Origin: Hoeflea sp.
GTDB lineage: Bacteria > Pseudomonadota > Alphaproteobacteria > Rhizobiales > Rhizobiaceae
Reading direction: 5' to 3'
NCBI GenBank assembly: GCA_020637795.1
Contig: JACKJT010000001.1
Span: forward strand, 1,178,001 to 1,242,000
Length of the DNA: 64,000 nt
In this document: positions 29,391-37,989 of the stretch, one piece after another
Position numbering within the stretch: the first letter of the stretch is position 1
Layout: each line of letters begins with the position of its first letter
The notes under the pieces: model-generated
Database searches by the model: none
Told to the model about the DNA's origin: nothing
Seen by the model: the letters and a program-made list of their open reading frames with translations, nothing else
Made by a program: the position numbers and the translations under genes

Positions 29391-29729
29391 GATGTCCGCT
29401 CCTCTGGCACAATCCGCCAGTCTCTGGTTGATCCAGGCAATGGGGTGGATACAGCCGAACCACCGTCCATGCGTTGGTGACAGTCTGAGCAGGGAAGATC
29501 CGTCTGGCCATGACAAGGATCAATGCTGTCAGACCAGCCACCGGATCATTCCGGACGGCAAGACAGTGAGAAATCGTGAGAGAAATTCCCGACGGCAACG
29601 ACGCCGGTTGGCTTGCCCCGTCCAAGCCCGCGGATTAGGGCCGAAGGACACGGGGCCTGCCACGGGGCAGGAAACGAATACAAGGTTTTCAGCTACACGG
29701 CGGGGCGTCCGGCGCTTGGGCCCGATGGC
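29391..29729. other. Spacer upstream of the LOG gene, no gene seen
   Basis: About 340 bases between the LOG-family start and the mosaic repeat. It should contain the promoter of the LOG/beta-CASP pair, but I cannot point to convincing boxes. No RNA gene recognised. Confidence 0.4.
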
Positions 29730-29830
29730 TCAGGACAGGGGCGGAACCTCCGCCTCACCTGAAAACCCGTGACCTGGCACTGCCGTGCCAAGATCATGAT
29801 TGTTCGCTCTCTGCCGCGAGGAGAGAGAAA
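29730..29830. repeat. Intergenic mosaic element, copy 2
   Basis: Diverged copy of the 3' part of the element at 24556-24650: CAGGACAGG, CTCACCTGAAAA, GCCAAGATCATGATTGTTC, then a degenerate CTCTCTGCCGCGAGGAGAGAG hairpin. It lies directly after the chemoreceptor's stop codon. Confidence 0.7.
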
Positions 29831-29838
29831 AGCCTGGC

Positions 29839-32370
29839 TTACGCGGCGCGGCTTTGTTCGGCGCGGCGTTCGTCCTCGAGGTCGAGGCGGAATTTGGCGA
29901 CGAGCGCGGTGAGTTCGGCGGCTTCCTGGGCCAGCGTGTGGCTTGAGGCGTTGGTCTGTTCGACCATGGCCGCGTTCTGCTGGGTCATCTGGTCCATTTG
30001 GTTGACCGCCGCATTGACCTCGCCAAGGCCGGTCGACTGTTCGCGGCTGGCGGTCGCCATGGCGCCGACATGCTCGGAGATTTCCTCGATGCGGGCGATG
30101 ATGCGGGTGATGGCCTCGCCGGTTTCGCCGACCAGGGAAACGCCGGAGCGGACTTCCTCGCCGGAGGCGGCGATCAGTTCCTTGATCTCCTTGGCGGCGC
30201 TGGCGGAGCGCTGGGCCAACTCGCGGACTTCCTGGGCGACAACGGCGAAGCCCTTTCCGGCCTCTCCGGCGCGAGCGGCCTCGACGCCGGCATTGAGCGC
30301 CAGGAGGTTGGTCTGGAAGGCGATCTCGTCGATGACGCCGATGATCCTGTCGATCTTGCCCGAGGCATCCTCGATGCGGCTCATGGCGTCGACGGCGCGG
30401 GCGACGATCTGGCCTGAGGCGCGGGCGTCGGAGGCGGTCTCGCCGGCCAGCTTGTCGGTGTCGGACGCCCGGCCGGAAGCGGTGCGGACGGTGGCGGAGA
30501 TCTGGTCTACGGCGGCGGCGGTTTGCTCAAGCGAGGCTGCCTGCTGCTCGGTGCGGCGGGCGAGATCATCGGCGGCGGCGCGCATCTGGTCGCTGTTGGA
30601 GTTGATCGAGCGGGCATTGTCGCGGATGTGGCTCAATGCATCGCGCATGGTCTCGACGGATTCGTTGAAATCGAGACGCAGGCTGTCGAGCTCGCCGGTA
30701 AAGGGCGTGTCGATAGCGGAGACCAGATTGCCCTGCGCCAGATCGCGCAGCGCAGCACCCAGCTGCTCGACGGCGAAGCGGACCTGGGCGTCGGCCTCAG
30801 CCTTCTCGGTGTCGGACCGCTCGCGGGCAAGGGCCGCCATCTCGCGTTCCTTCTCGCTTTCGCCCTCGATGCGGATCTTGTCGATGGCGTTCATCTTGAA
30901 GACGTCGAGCGCACGGGCCATCTCGCCGATCTCGTCGGCCCGGGCTGAGTCGGTGACGTCGACATCGAGATCGCCCGAGGCGACATCGCCCATGGCGCGG
31001 ACCAGACGGCGGATCGGGCCCTTCAGCGCCGCGATCATCATGAAGGCGGCAACGAGGCCGAAGACACCGCCGGCAAGGGCGGCCGACAGGGTGATGCCGG
31101 AGGCACGGTCCTTGACCGCTTCGGCGCCGTTCTGCTGGCTCGAGGTGAAGTCGACGACGCTGCTCCAGGCCTGGTCAATGCGCTGGGAGGCGTCCATGAA
31201 CAGGGTTGCGATGGCCTGCTCCTTGGAGATCAGGTCGCGAACGATCTGTGGAATGGTGACTGACTTGCCGTTCCATTTCTGGCCAATCGCCTCAAGAACG
31301 ACCTCGCCGCCCTCGGAGAAGGAAATGGTCTGGATGCTGTAGGCGATACCGCCGAGCTTGGCCGCGACGGTTTCGCCATTGGCCTCGTTGGGATTGCCGG
31401 AGAATTCGACCAGCGACAGTTCCAGCGCCGCCAGCGCGGCGAGGAAATCGCGCGAATCGGAGACGATGGTCCGGCCCCTGAGGATCTGTTCGTCGAATTC
31501 GCCGAATTTCAGGGTGGCATCGCGCGCCACCTGCGAGGCAAGCCCCTGCAGCATGATGCCGGTGGGACGCAGTGCATTGGCGTATTTCTGCAGTTCGATC
31601 ATGCCGGCTTCGTTGATCACACCGGTCTTCATGGTGTCGAGCAGGCCCTTGAGATTGTCGCTCAGCAGGCTCTTGAGCGCCGGCTTGTCGGCGGGAATAA
31701 CCTTGGGCAGCTCCTTGGCCATCTTGCGGATCACGCGCTTGAGATCGTCGGCGGCGGCGAACGCTTCTTCCGGCGTCGCGGCACCGGAGATGTCGCCCGA
31801 AATCTTGACGACGGCCTGGGCGCCGTTACCAAGCTGGTCGGCGGCGCGCAGCTTCGACTTGGTTTCGTCCTCGGCTGCGGCAGTTTCCTCGGAAACCGAC
31901 GCAATTGTGGCGGTGATGCGGCCGCGCAGCTCGTCTATTTCGTTCATGGTGTCGGTGATGGCGGCGCGGATTTCGGTTTCCTCGCCGTGCAATGTCCACA
32001 GCGCGTCGACATCGCTGCGCAACGCTTCGGCAAGTTCGCGCGAGCGGGCGATGGTGGCGCTTTCCTGGTCGGTCTCGGCCAGTTCCAGGATCCCTTCCAG
32101 CCGCTGGAGCTGCGAATCGAGGCTCTGCATCACCGCGGCGCGCTTTTCCTCGTTCTGGTCGTGGAGGAAGTTGGTCATGCCGGCATAGGCTTCCTTGAAG
32201 CCGCTCAAGGTCTCGATGCTGGCGCTGGTGCCGGTCAGCCGCTCGCCCAGCAGGTTGCCGGTATAGAGGTTGATTGCGGCGAGACCTGCCATTCCGGCGA
32301 TCAGCGGAACGATGAAGACGACCACCTTGGTCTGGATGGAGAAACGGGCGAGCAGCCGGTCGATGATCAT
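29839..32370 (-). CDS. Methyl-accepting chemotaxis protein
   Basis: An 843-aa transmembrane chemoreceptor. First helix at about 17-36 (VVVFIVPLIAGMAGLAAINL), a long periplasmic helical sensor of about 390 residues, second helix at about 428-449, HAMP (about 447-500, GPIRRLVRAMGDVASGDLDV), and a signalling domain (about 570-820) with the invariant hairpin tip IDEIAFQTNLLALNAGVEAARAGEAGKGFAVVA. The C-terminus ends AEQSRAA with no CheR-binding pentapeptide. AGGA precedes the ATG. The sensor length suggests a helical-bundle type domain; ligand unknown. A second copy of its 3' end lies at 26.7 kb. Confidence 0.95.
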   Translation of the reverse strand: MIIDRLLARFSIQTKVVVFIVPLIAGMAGLAAINLYTGNLLGERLTGTSASIETLSGFKEAYAGMTNFLHDQNEEKRAAVMQSLDSQLQRLEGILELAETDQESATIARSRELAEALRSDVDALWTLHGEETEIRAAITDTMNEIDELRGRITATIASVSEETAAAEDETKSKLRAADQLGNGAQAVVKISGDISGAATPEEAFAAADDLKRVIRKMAKELPKVIPADKPALKSLLSDNLKGLLDTMKTGVINEAGMIELQKYANALRPTGIMLQGLASQVARDATLKFGEFDEQILRGRTIVSDSRDFLAALAALELSLVEFSGNPNEANGETVAAKLGGIAYSIQTISFSEGGEVVLEAIGQKWNGKSVTIPQIVRDLISKEQAIATLFMDASQRIDQAWSSVVDFTSSQQNGAEAVKDRASGITLSAALAGGVFGLVAAFMMIAALKGPIRRLVRAMGDVASGDLDVDVTDSARADEIGEMARALDVFKMNAIDKIRIEGESEKEREMAALARERSDTEKAEADAQVRFAVEQLGAALRDLAQGNLVSAIDTPFTGELDSLRLDFNESVETMRDALSHIRDNARSINSNSDQMRAAADDLARRTEQQAASLEQTAAAVDQISATVRTASGRASDTDKLAGETASDARASGQIVARAVDAMSRIEDASGKIDRIIGVIDEIAFQTNLLALNAGVEAARAGEAGKGFAVVAQEVRELAQRSASAAKEIKELIAASGEEVRSGVSLVGETGEAITRIIARIEEISEHVGAMATASREQSTGLGEVNAAVNQMDQMTQQNAAMVEQTNASSHTLAQEAAELTALVAKFRLDLEDERRAEQSRAA

Positions 32371-32807
32371 GAGGGGTTCCTGCCGAATTGACTAAAAACA
32401 TGCGGCGCGCGAGCCGCTAAAAGCAGGGTTGCATCATGCAGACGCACCGCTGCCGACACCTGGCGGACGTCTCACCCCTTCATCACATGCTGGCAGAATG
32501 GAGTTAAAGCAACCTGAACGTACATGTTCGAATTTGCGAGGTCGATCGCAGACTGCAGCCCCCGGAGAGGGCCCGGATCGCACGACAGCGCCGCGCATCC
32601 AAGCGGATGCGCAAGGGTCGCTGTGACGTTTCAGAGGACTGCATGTCCGTTGTCGCTCACATGCATTCCCATGAGCGCGACAGGCAAACTGCGATGATAT
32701 GACGCCCGACGCGGACGCCGGGACAGGGCCGGTGGCGGCGCAGGTGGCTGGTGCTGCGGCAAAAAAGCTTTATGATCCGGCCATTATTGATCAAAACAAG
32801 GTGATTT
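32371..32807. other. Divergent intergenic region between chemoreceptor and puuA-like gene
   Basis: About 440 bases that must hold promoters for both divergent genes. An 8-base palindrome TTGATCAA lies just before the puuA-like gene (near 32788). Nothing else identifiable. Confidence 0.4.
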
Positions 32808-34241
32808 ATGGCTTCCCGCAAGTCCGGCAAACCGGCTTCAAGCAAACCGGCGCAACCTGCCGCGCCGAAATATCTCGACATCAAGCGCGGTGTCGCCAAC
32901 TGGACGCAGGCGACCGAATGGCTGAGGGTCCGGGGCATCGAGGACATCGAGTGCATCACCCCGGATTTCGCCGGCGTGGCGCGCGGCAAGATGATGCCAT
33001 CGTCGAAATTCACCTCCAACACCTCGCTGTCGCTGCCCTCGGCGGTGTTCCGGCACACGATCTCGGGCGAATACCCGGAAGAAACCGGCGATTTCCGCTA
33101 CGATCCGCTCGACGGCGACCTGAAACTGATGCCGGACCTGTCGACGCTTTCGGTGGTGCCTTGGGAAACCGACCCGACGGCGCAGGTGATCTGCGACATG
33201 GTCACCACCAAGGGCGATCCGGTCAGCTACACACCGCGCAACGTGCTCAAGAAGGTGGTCGAGCTCTACACCGCGCGCGGCTGGAAGCCGGTGGTGGCGC
33301 CGGAAATCGAATTCTACCTGGTGGCACAGTCGGACGATCCCGACTATCCGCTGAAGCCGCCGCGGGGCCGCTCGGGCCGGACGATCACCGGCGGGCAGTC
33401 CTACTCGATCGCCGGCGTCAACGAGTTCGACGAGCTGGTCGACGATATCTACGACTTCTCCGACAAGCAGGGGCTGGAGATCGACACGCTGATCCACGAG
33501 GAAGGCCCGGCGCAGCTCGAGATCAACCTCCGGCACGGCGACCCGGTGGAGCTGGCCGACCAGGTGTTCCTGTTCAAGCGCACGATCCGCGAGGCGGCCA
33601 TCAAGCACGGCATGTATGCCACCTTCATGGCCAAGCCGATGCAGCAATATGCCGGATCGGCGATGCATATCCATCAGTCGGTGGTCGACGCCAAGACCGG
33701 TAAGAACATCTTCTCCAAGCCCGACGGCGAGCCGAGCGAGGCATTCTTCAACTTCATCGGCGGCATGCAGCACTACGTGCCCAAGGCGCTGGTGATGATG
33801 GCGCCCTATGTCAATTCCTACCGGCGGCTGACGCCGGACATGGCCTGCCCGGTCAACAATGCCTGGGGCTACGACAACCGCACCACCGCCTTCCGGGTAC
33901 CGCATTCCGAACCGGTGGCGCGACGGGTGGAAAACCGGCTACCCTCGTCGGACGCCAATTCCTACCTGGCGCTGGCGGCGTCGCTGGCCTGCGGCTATCT
34001 CGGCATGGTCAACGGGCTGGTGCCGAGCGACCCGGCCTACCAGACCGTCAACGAAGGCTCGGTGGATCTTCCGCGCGGCCTGCTCGAAGCCGTGTCGCTG
34101 CTTGAAAGCGAGCCAGGCTTTGCCCAGGTGTTCGGCCAGGAGTTCATCAACACCTATGCCGGGGTCAAGCGCGGCGAGTTCGAAACCTTCATGCAGGTGA
34201 TCAGCCCGTGGGAACGCGAGTTCCTGCTGCTCAACGTCTGA
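32808..34241 (+). CDS. puuA: Glutamine synthetase family protein, gamma-glutamylputrescine synthetase-like
   Basis: A 477-aa ligase with the glutamine-synthetase fold: EIEFYLV (metal-binding Glu), EEGPAQLEINLRHGDP, GSAMHIHQSV (catalytic loop His), NSYRRLTPDMACPVNNAWGYDNRT, and VENRLPSSDANSYLALAASLACGY. It lacks the adenylylation loop of GlnA. Members of this clade next to an FAD amine oxidase attach glutamate to putrescine (PuuA). The pairing with the following PuuB-like gene (12 bases apart) and the potFGHI operon elsewhere in the window support polyamine breakdown. Other glutamylated amines (ethanolamine, histamine) cannot be excluded. The ATG has AAGG upstream. Confidence 0.8.
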   Translation: MASRKSGKPASSKPAQPAAPKYLDIKRGVANWTQATEWLRVRGIEDIECITPDFAGVARGKMMPSSKFTSNTSLSLPSAVFRHTISGEYPEETGDFRYDPLDGDLKLMPDLSTLSVVPWETDPTAQVICDMVTTKGDPVSYTPRNVLKKVVELYTARGWKPVVAPEIEFYLVAQSDDPDYPLKPPRGRSGRTITGGQSYSIAGVNEFDELVDDIYDFSDKQGLEIDTLIHEEGPAQLEINLRHGDPVELADQVFLFKRTIREAAIKHGMYATFMAKPMQQYAGSAMHIHQSVVDAKTGKNIFSKPDGEPSEAFFNFIGGMQHYVPKALVMMAPYVNSYRRLTPDMACPVNNAWGYDNRTTAFRVPHSEPVARRVENRLPSSDANSYLALAASLACGYLGMVNGLVPSDPAYQTVNEGSVDLPRGLLEAVSLLESEPGFAQVFGQEFINTYAGVKRGEFETFMQVISPWEREFLLLNV

Positions 34242-34253
34242 GAAATGTAAATC

Positions 34254-35540
34254 ATGACTTACCAAAGCCCCATCGCACCGGGCATCTCGTTCTACGAGGC
34301 CACGCTCGGCGAGCGCCCCGCCTACCCTGCCCTGCCCGGACCCGCGAGCGCCGACGTGGTGATAGTCGGCGGCGGCTTCACCGGGCTGCAGGCGGCCTAT
34401 CACCTGGCGGCCAGCGGCAAGGACGTGGTGCTGATCGAGGGCGCGCGCTTCGGCGACGCCGCCTCGGGCCGCAATGGCGGGCAGCTGGGCACCGGACAGC
34501 GGGCCTGGGTGGAAGAGAGCGAGGCGGATTTCGGCCGCGACAACGCCAGGGCACAGTTTGCCGTGGCAGAGCGGGCGAAGGCGCACCTTCTGGCTTTTGC
34601 AGAGACGCACGGCATCGACGCCGATTTCCGTCCGGGGCAGATCTCGGCGGCGCACAAGCCGGGCTACGTCAAGGATTACCGCGATCATGTGAAGATCATG
34701 ACCGACGAGTACGGCTATGAGGGCCTGAGGTTTCTCGATCGCGAGCAACTTGCCGCAGCGCTCGGCTCGACGCGCTATCACGGCGGTACCCATGACGCGG
34801 GGACGGGCCACATCAATCCGCTCAAATACGTGGTCGGGCTGGCGCGGGCCGCCGCAACGGCAGGGGCGCGGCTCTATGAAAACACGCGGGCGCGGGCGAT
34901 TTCCAGTGACGGCGGCAAGGTGACGGTGAAGACCGACGCCGGCGACATTGTCGCCGGCCAAGCGCTGATTGCCTGCAACGCCTTCATCGACGGGCTGGAG
35001 CCGGTGACATCGGCGCATGTGATGCCGATCCGATCGTTCATCGGCGCCACAGTGCCACTGGGTGACGACAGCCCGGTGATCCCGGGCGGGGAATCGGTCG
35101 ACGATTCGCGCTTCGTGGTGCGCTATTTCCGCAAGAGTGCGGACGGGCGGCTGCTGTTCGGCGGGCGCGAGGCCTACACGTCGGACAACCCGACCGATAT
35201 ATCGAGCCATATCCGCCGGCAGATCGCCGAACTCTACCCGGCGCTGAAAGACGTCGAGATCACCCATGCCTGGGGCGGCTCGGTGGGGATCACGCTGTCG
35301 CGGCGGCCCTTCGTGCGCGAGGTGATGAAGAACATCACCTCGATCGGCGGCTTCTCCGGCCACGGGGTGATGCTGTCGAACTATTGCGGCAAGCTCTATG
35401 CCGACCATGTCAATGGCGGCTCGGAAGATCTCGAGGTGATGCGCAACCTCAAGGTCGGCCCCTTCCCCGGCGGCGACAAGCTGCGCAGGCCGCTGTTGTT
35501 CCTGGCACTGACCTGGTTTTCGCTGAGGGACCGGTTTTAG
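34254..35540 (+). CDS. puuB: FAD-dependent gamma-glutamylputrescine oxidase-like
   Basis: A 428-aa DAO-family flavoenzyme. N-terminal dinucleotide-binding motif VVIVGGGFTGLQAAYHLA, second FAD contact ARFGDAASGRNGGQLGTGQR, and the C-terminal SIGGFSGHGVMLSNYCGKL. The N-terminal region YQSPIAPGISFYEATLGERP and overall length fit PuuB/OrdL-type oxidases, which oxidise gamma-glutamylputrescine to the aldehyde with H2O2 release. It follows the puuA-like gene by 12 bases. The aldehyde dehydrogenase (PuuC) and hydrolase (PuuD) of the pathway are not in the window. Confidence 0.85.
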   Translation: MTYQSPIAPGISFYEATLGERPAYPALPGPASADVVIVGGGFTGLQAAYHLAASGKDVVLIEGARFGDAASGRNGGQLGTGQRAWVEESEADFGRDNARAQFAVAERAKAHLLAFAETHGIDADFRPGQISAAHKPGYVKDYRDHVKIMTDEYGYEGLRFLDREQLAAALGSTRYHGGTHDAGTGHINPLKYVVGLARAAATAGARLYENTRARAISSDGGKVTVKTDAGDIVAGQALIACNAFIDGLEPVTSAHVMPIRSFIGATVPLGDDSPVIPGGESVDDSRFVVRYFRKSADGRLLFGGREAYTSDNPTDISSHIRRQIAELYPALKDVEITHAWGGSVGITLSRRPFVREVMKNITSIGGFSGHGVMLSNYCGKLYADHVNGGSEDLEVMRNLKVGPFPGGDKLRRPLLFLALTWFSLRDRF

Positions 35541-35598
35541 GGAGCCCAGATTCCATGTTTTCATGGAGTCATTGAGCCGGCGAACGCCGGGTCGCTGG

Positions 35599-35619
35599 AT
35601 CCCGGATCAAGTCCGGGAT
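35599..35619. repeat. REP-like palindrome
   Basis: ATCCCGGA/TCCGGGAT around a TCAAG loop, in the context CTGGATCCCGGATCAAGTCC and GGGATGACG. This is a dispersed palindrome seen widely in alphaproteobacteria (from memory). It lies 60 bases past the puuB-like stop and could act as its 3' hairpin. Confidence 0.65.
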
Positions 35620-35670
35620 GACGACGCGAGGTCGTCTTACGCCAAATACGAAGACCTCGGCCCTAGCTTT

Positions 35671-35686
35671 ATCTAATCGATTAGAT
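35671..35686. promoter_or_regulatory. LacI-type palindromic operator upstream of zwf
   Basis: Perfect 16-base palindrome ATCTAATC/GATTAGAT with the central CG typical of LacI-family sites, 38 bases before the zwf start. In S. meliloti the LacI-type PckR controls Entner-Doudoroff genes (from memory), which makes a PckR-like regulator a candidate. No such regulator is nearby. Confidence 0.65.
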
Positions 35687-35724
35687 TATGAGAAAGCCAC
35701 CGTTCACGGACAGGATGCCACGCA

Positions 35725-37200
35725 ATGAGCCAGATCATCATCCCGGTCGACCCGTTTGACTATGTCGTCTTTGGCGGCACCGGGGACCTTGCCGAGCGCA
35801 AGCTCTTGCCGGCGCTGTATCACCGGCAGATGGCCGGGCAACTGACCGATCCGACGCGGATCATCGGCGCCTCGCGCTCGGAGATGAGCCATGAGGAGTA
35901 TCGCAGCTTCGCGCGAGATGCGCTGAAGCAGCACCTCAAGGACGGCGAATACCACGACGACGAGGTCGAGAGGTTTCTCGCCCGGCTGTTCTACGTGGCC
36001 GTCGACGCCCGTTCCGAGAAGGGCTGGCCGGAGCTCAAATCGCTGCTCGAAGAGGGCAAGGACCGGGTCCGGGCGTTCTATCTTGCCGTCGGCCCAGCGC
36101 TGTTCGGCGATATCTCCGACCGGATCCGTTCCAACGGCCTGGTGACCGACGAGACCCGGATCGTGGTGGAAAAGCCGATCGGGCGGGACCTCGAATCGGC
36201 GCGGGCGCTGAACCGGAGCATCGGCGAGGTGTTCACGGAAGAGCAGATCTACCGCATCGACCATTATCTGGGCAAGGAAACGGTGCAGAACCTGATGGCG
36301 CTCAGGTTCGCCAACGCGCTCTACGAGCCGCTGTGGAACTCGGCGCATATCGACCATGTGCAGATCACGGTGGCGGAATCGGTGGGGCTGGAAGGCCGCG
36401 CCGGCTATTACGACAAGGCGGGCGCACTCCGCGACATGGTGCAGAACCACCTCGTGCAGCTTCTGTGCCTGGTCGCCATGGAACCGCCGGCCTCGATGGA
36501 TGCGGAAGCCGTGCGCGACGAGAAGCTCAAGGTCCTGCGCTCGCTCAAGCCGATCACCGAAGCCAATGCCGACACGCTGACCGTCCGCGGCCAGTACAAG
36601 GCCGGCGCCTCGGCGGGCGGCCCGGTGAAGGGCTATCTCGACGAGCTCGAGGGCGGGGTCTCGAACACCGAGACCTTCGTCGCCATCAAGGCCGAGATCA
36701 ACAACTGGCGCTGGGCCGGGGTGCCGTTCTATCTGAGGACCGGCAAGCGGATGAGCGAGCGGATCTCGGAGATCGTGGTGGCGTTCAAGCCGATCCCGCA
36801 TTCGATCTTCGGCCCGAGCGCCGGGCGGATCACCGCCAACAAGCTGGTGATGCGGCTGCAGCCCGACGAGGGCGTCAAGCAATGGATCATGATCAAGGAT
36901 CCGGGTCCGGGCGGCATGCGGCTCAGGCACGTCTCGCTTGACATGAGCTTCGCCGACCGGTTCGAGGAGCGCAATCCAGACGCCTACGAGCGGCTGCTCT
37001 TGGACGTGATCCGTTGCAACCAGACCCTGTTCATGCGCCGCGACGAGGTGGAGGCCGCCTGGAACTGGGTCGACCCGATCCTGACCGCCTGGGCGGAGAC
37101 CGGACAGACGGTACAGCCCTATACGGCGGGCACCTGGGGGCCGAGCCAGGCGATTGCGCTGATCGAACGCGACGGCAGGACCTGGCATGAAAGCGACTGA
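35725..37200 (+). CDS. zwf: Glucose-6-phosphate 1-dehydrogenase
   Basis: A 491-aa enzyme oxidising glucose-6-phosphate to 6-phosphogluconolactone with NADP. The N-terminal coenzyme motif FGGTGDLAERKLLPALY, EKPIGRDLESA, and the substrate motif RIDHYLGKE (about 177-185) are intact, followed by RFANALYEPLWN and VPFYLRTGKRM. Length is typical. First gene of zwf-pgl-edd, the start of the Entner-Doudoroff pathway, which rhizobia use as the main hexose route. A palindromic operator lies just upstream. Confidence 0.97.
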   Translation: MSQIIIPVDPFDYVVFGGTGDLAERKLLPALYHRQMAGQLTDPTRIIGASRSEMSHEEYRSFARDALKQHLKDGEYHDDEVERFLARLFYVAVDARSEKGWPELKSLLEEGKDRVRAFYLAVGPALFGDISDRIRSNGLVTDETRIVVEKPIGRDLESARALNRSIGEVFTEEQIYRIDHYLGKETVQNLMALRFANALYEPLWNSAHIDHVQITVAESVGLEGRAGYYDKAGALRDMVQNHLVQLLCLVAMEPPASMDAEAVRDEKLKVLRSLKPITEANADTLTVRGQYKAGASAGGPVKGYLDELEGGVSNTETFVAIKAEINNWRWAGVPFYLRTGKRMSERISEIVVAFKPIPHSIFGPSAGRITANKLVMRLQPDEGVKQWIMIKDPGPGGMRLRHVSLDMSFADRFEERNPDAYERLLLDVIRCNQTLFMRRDEVEAAWNWVDPILTAWAETGQTVQPYTAGTWGPSQAIALIERDGRTWHESD

Positions 37201-37909
37201 GATTGCGCAGGCCAACATAAGGCACTCTAGTTTCGCCGACGGGCACGAGCTGGCCGAGGCGCTGGCCGACCGGGTGGCGGGCGCGCTCGCCATGGCGATC
37301 ACGGCACGCGGCGCGGCGACGCTGGCCGTGTCGGGCGGCACCACGCCGAAGGCCTTCTTCGCGGCGCTGTCGAAACGGGCGATCGAGTGGAGCAAGGTGA
37401 CGGTGACGCTGGTCGACGAGCGCATGGTGCCGCCGTCGCACGAGCGCTCCAACCACAGGCTGGCCACGCTGTTCCTGTTGCAGAACAAGGCGGCGGAAGC
37501 AGGCTTTGTGCCGCTCTATCATGCCAACGGTGATGCCGAGGCGGTTGCGCGGACCACGTCGGCGGCGATCGATGCGCTGGCGCTGCCGTTCGACGTGGTG
37601 GTGCTGGGCATGGGAACCGACGGGCATACCGCCTCGTTCTTTCCAGGCGGCACGACGCTTGATGCTGTCACCGATCCCGCCTGCGCGCGAAGCGTGATGG
37701 CGATCGAGGCACCGGGCGCCGGAGAGCCAAGACTGACGCTGACGCTGCCGCGGATCGTGGAAGCGGGCCTGCTGGTGCTCCATATAGAAGGAGAGCAGAA
37801 GCAGGCCGTGCTGGCCAAGGCGCTCGGCGCCGGGCCGGAAACCGAGATGCCGGTGCGCTCGGTGCTGCGTCACGCGAAGACACCGGTCGAGATCTACTGG
37901 GCGCCCTGA
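37187..37909 (+). CDS. pgl: 6-phosphogluconolactonase
   Basis: A 240-aa enzyme that hydrolyses 6-phosphogluconolactone. Conserved elements: LAVSGGTTPKAFFAAL, VTLVDERMVPPSHERSN, GMGTDGHTASFFPG and the C-terminal ITLTLPR-like LTLTLPRIVEA. Its ATG lies inside the end of zwf (14-base overlap), showing translational coupling. Second gene in zwf-pgl-edd. Confidence 0.95.
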   Translation: MKATEIAQANIRHSSFADGHELAEALADRVAGALAMAITARGAATLAVSGGTTPKAFFAALSKRAIEWSKVTVTLVDERMVPPSHERSNHRLATLFLLQNKAAEAGFVPLYHANGDAEAVARTTSAAIDALALPFDVVVLGMGTDGHTASFFPGGTTLDAVTDPACARSVMAIEAPGAGEPRLTLTLPRIVEAGLLVLHIEGEQKQAVLAKALGAGPETEMPVRSVLRHAKTPVEIYWAP

Positions 37910-37989
37910 GCGCCCGGGCTGCGCCCGGCGATGTCCGGGCGGCGAGAGGGCCGAGGCCCACACCCAAATCGAACTGAAGGATGCCAGCC

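Noticed and set aside
29391..29516. N-terminal extension of the LOG-family protein to ATG 29516
   Set aside because: No ribosome site at that ATG and residues unlike the family; TTG 29390 has AGAGGAG at 8 bases.
32783..32800. TTGATCAA before the puuA-like gene as a PuuR site
   Set aside because: Only 8 bases and unlike the known E. coli PuuR site; no PuuR gene is nearby.
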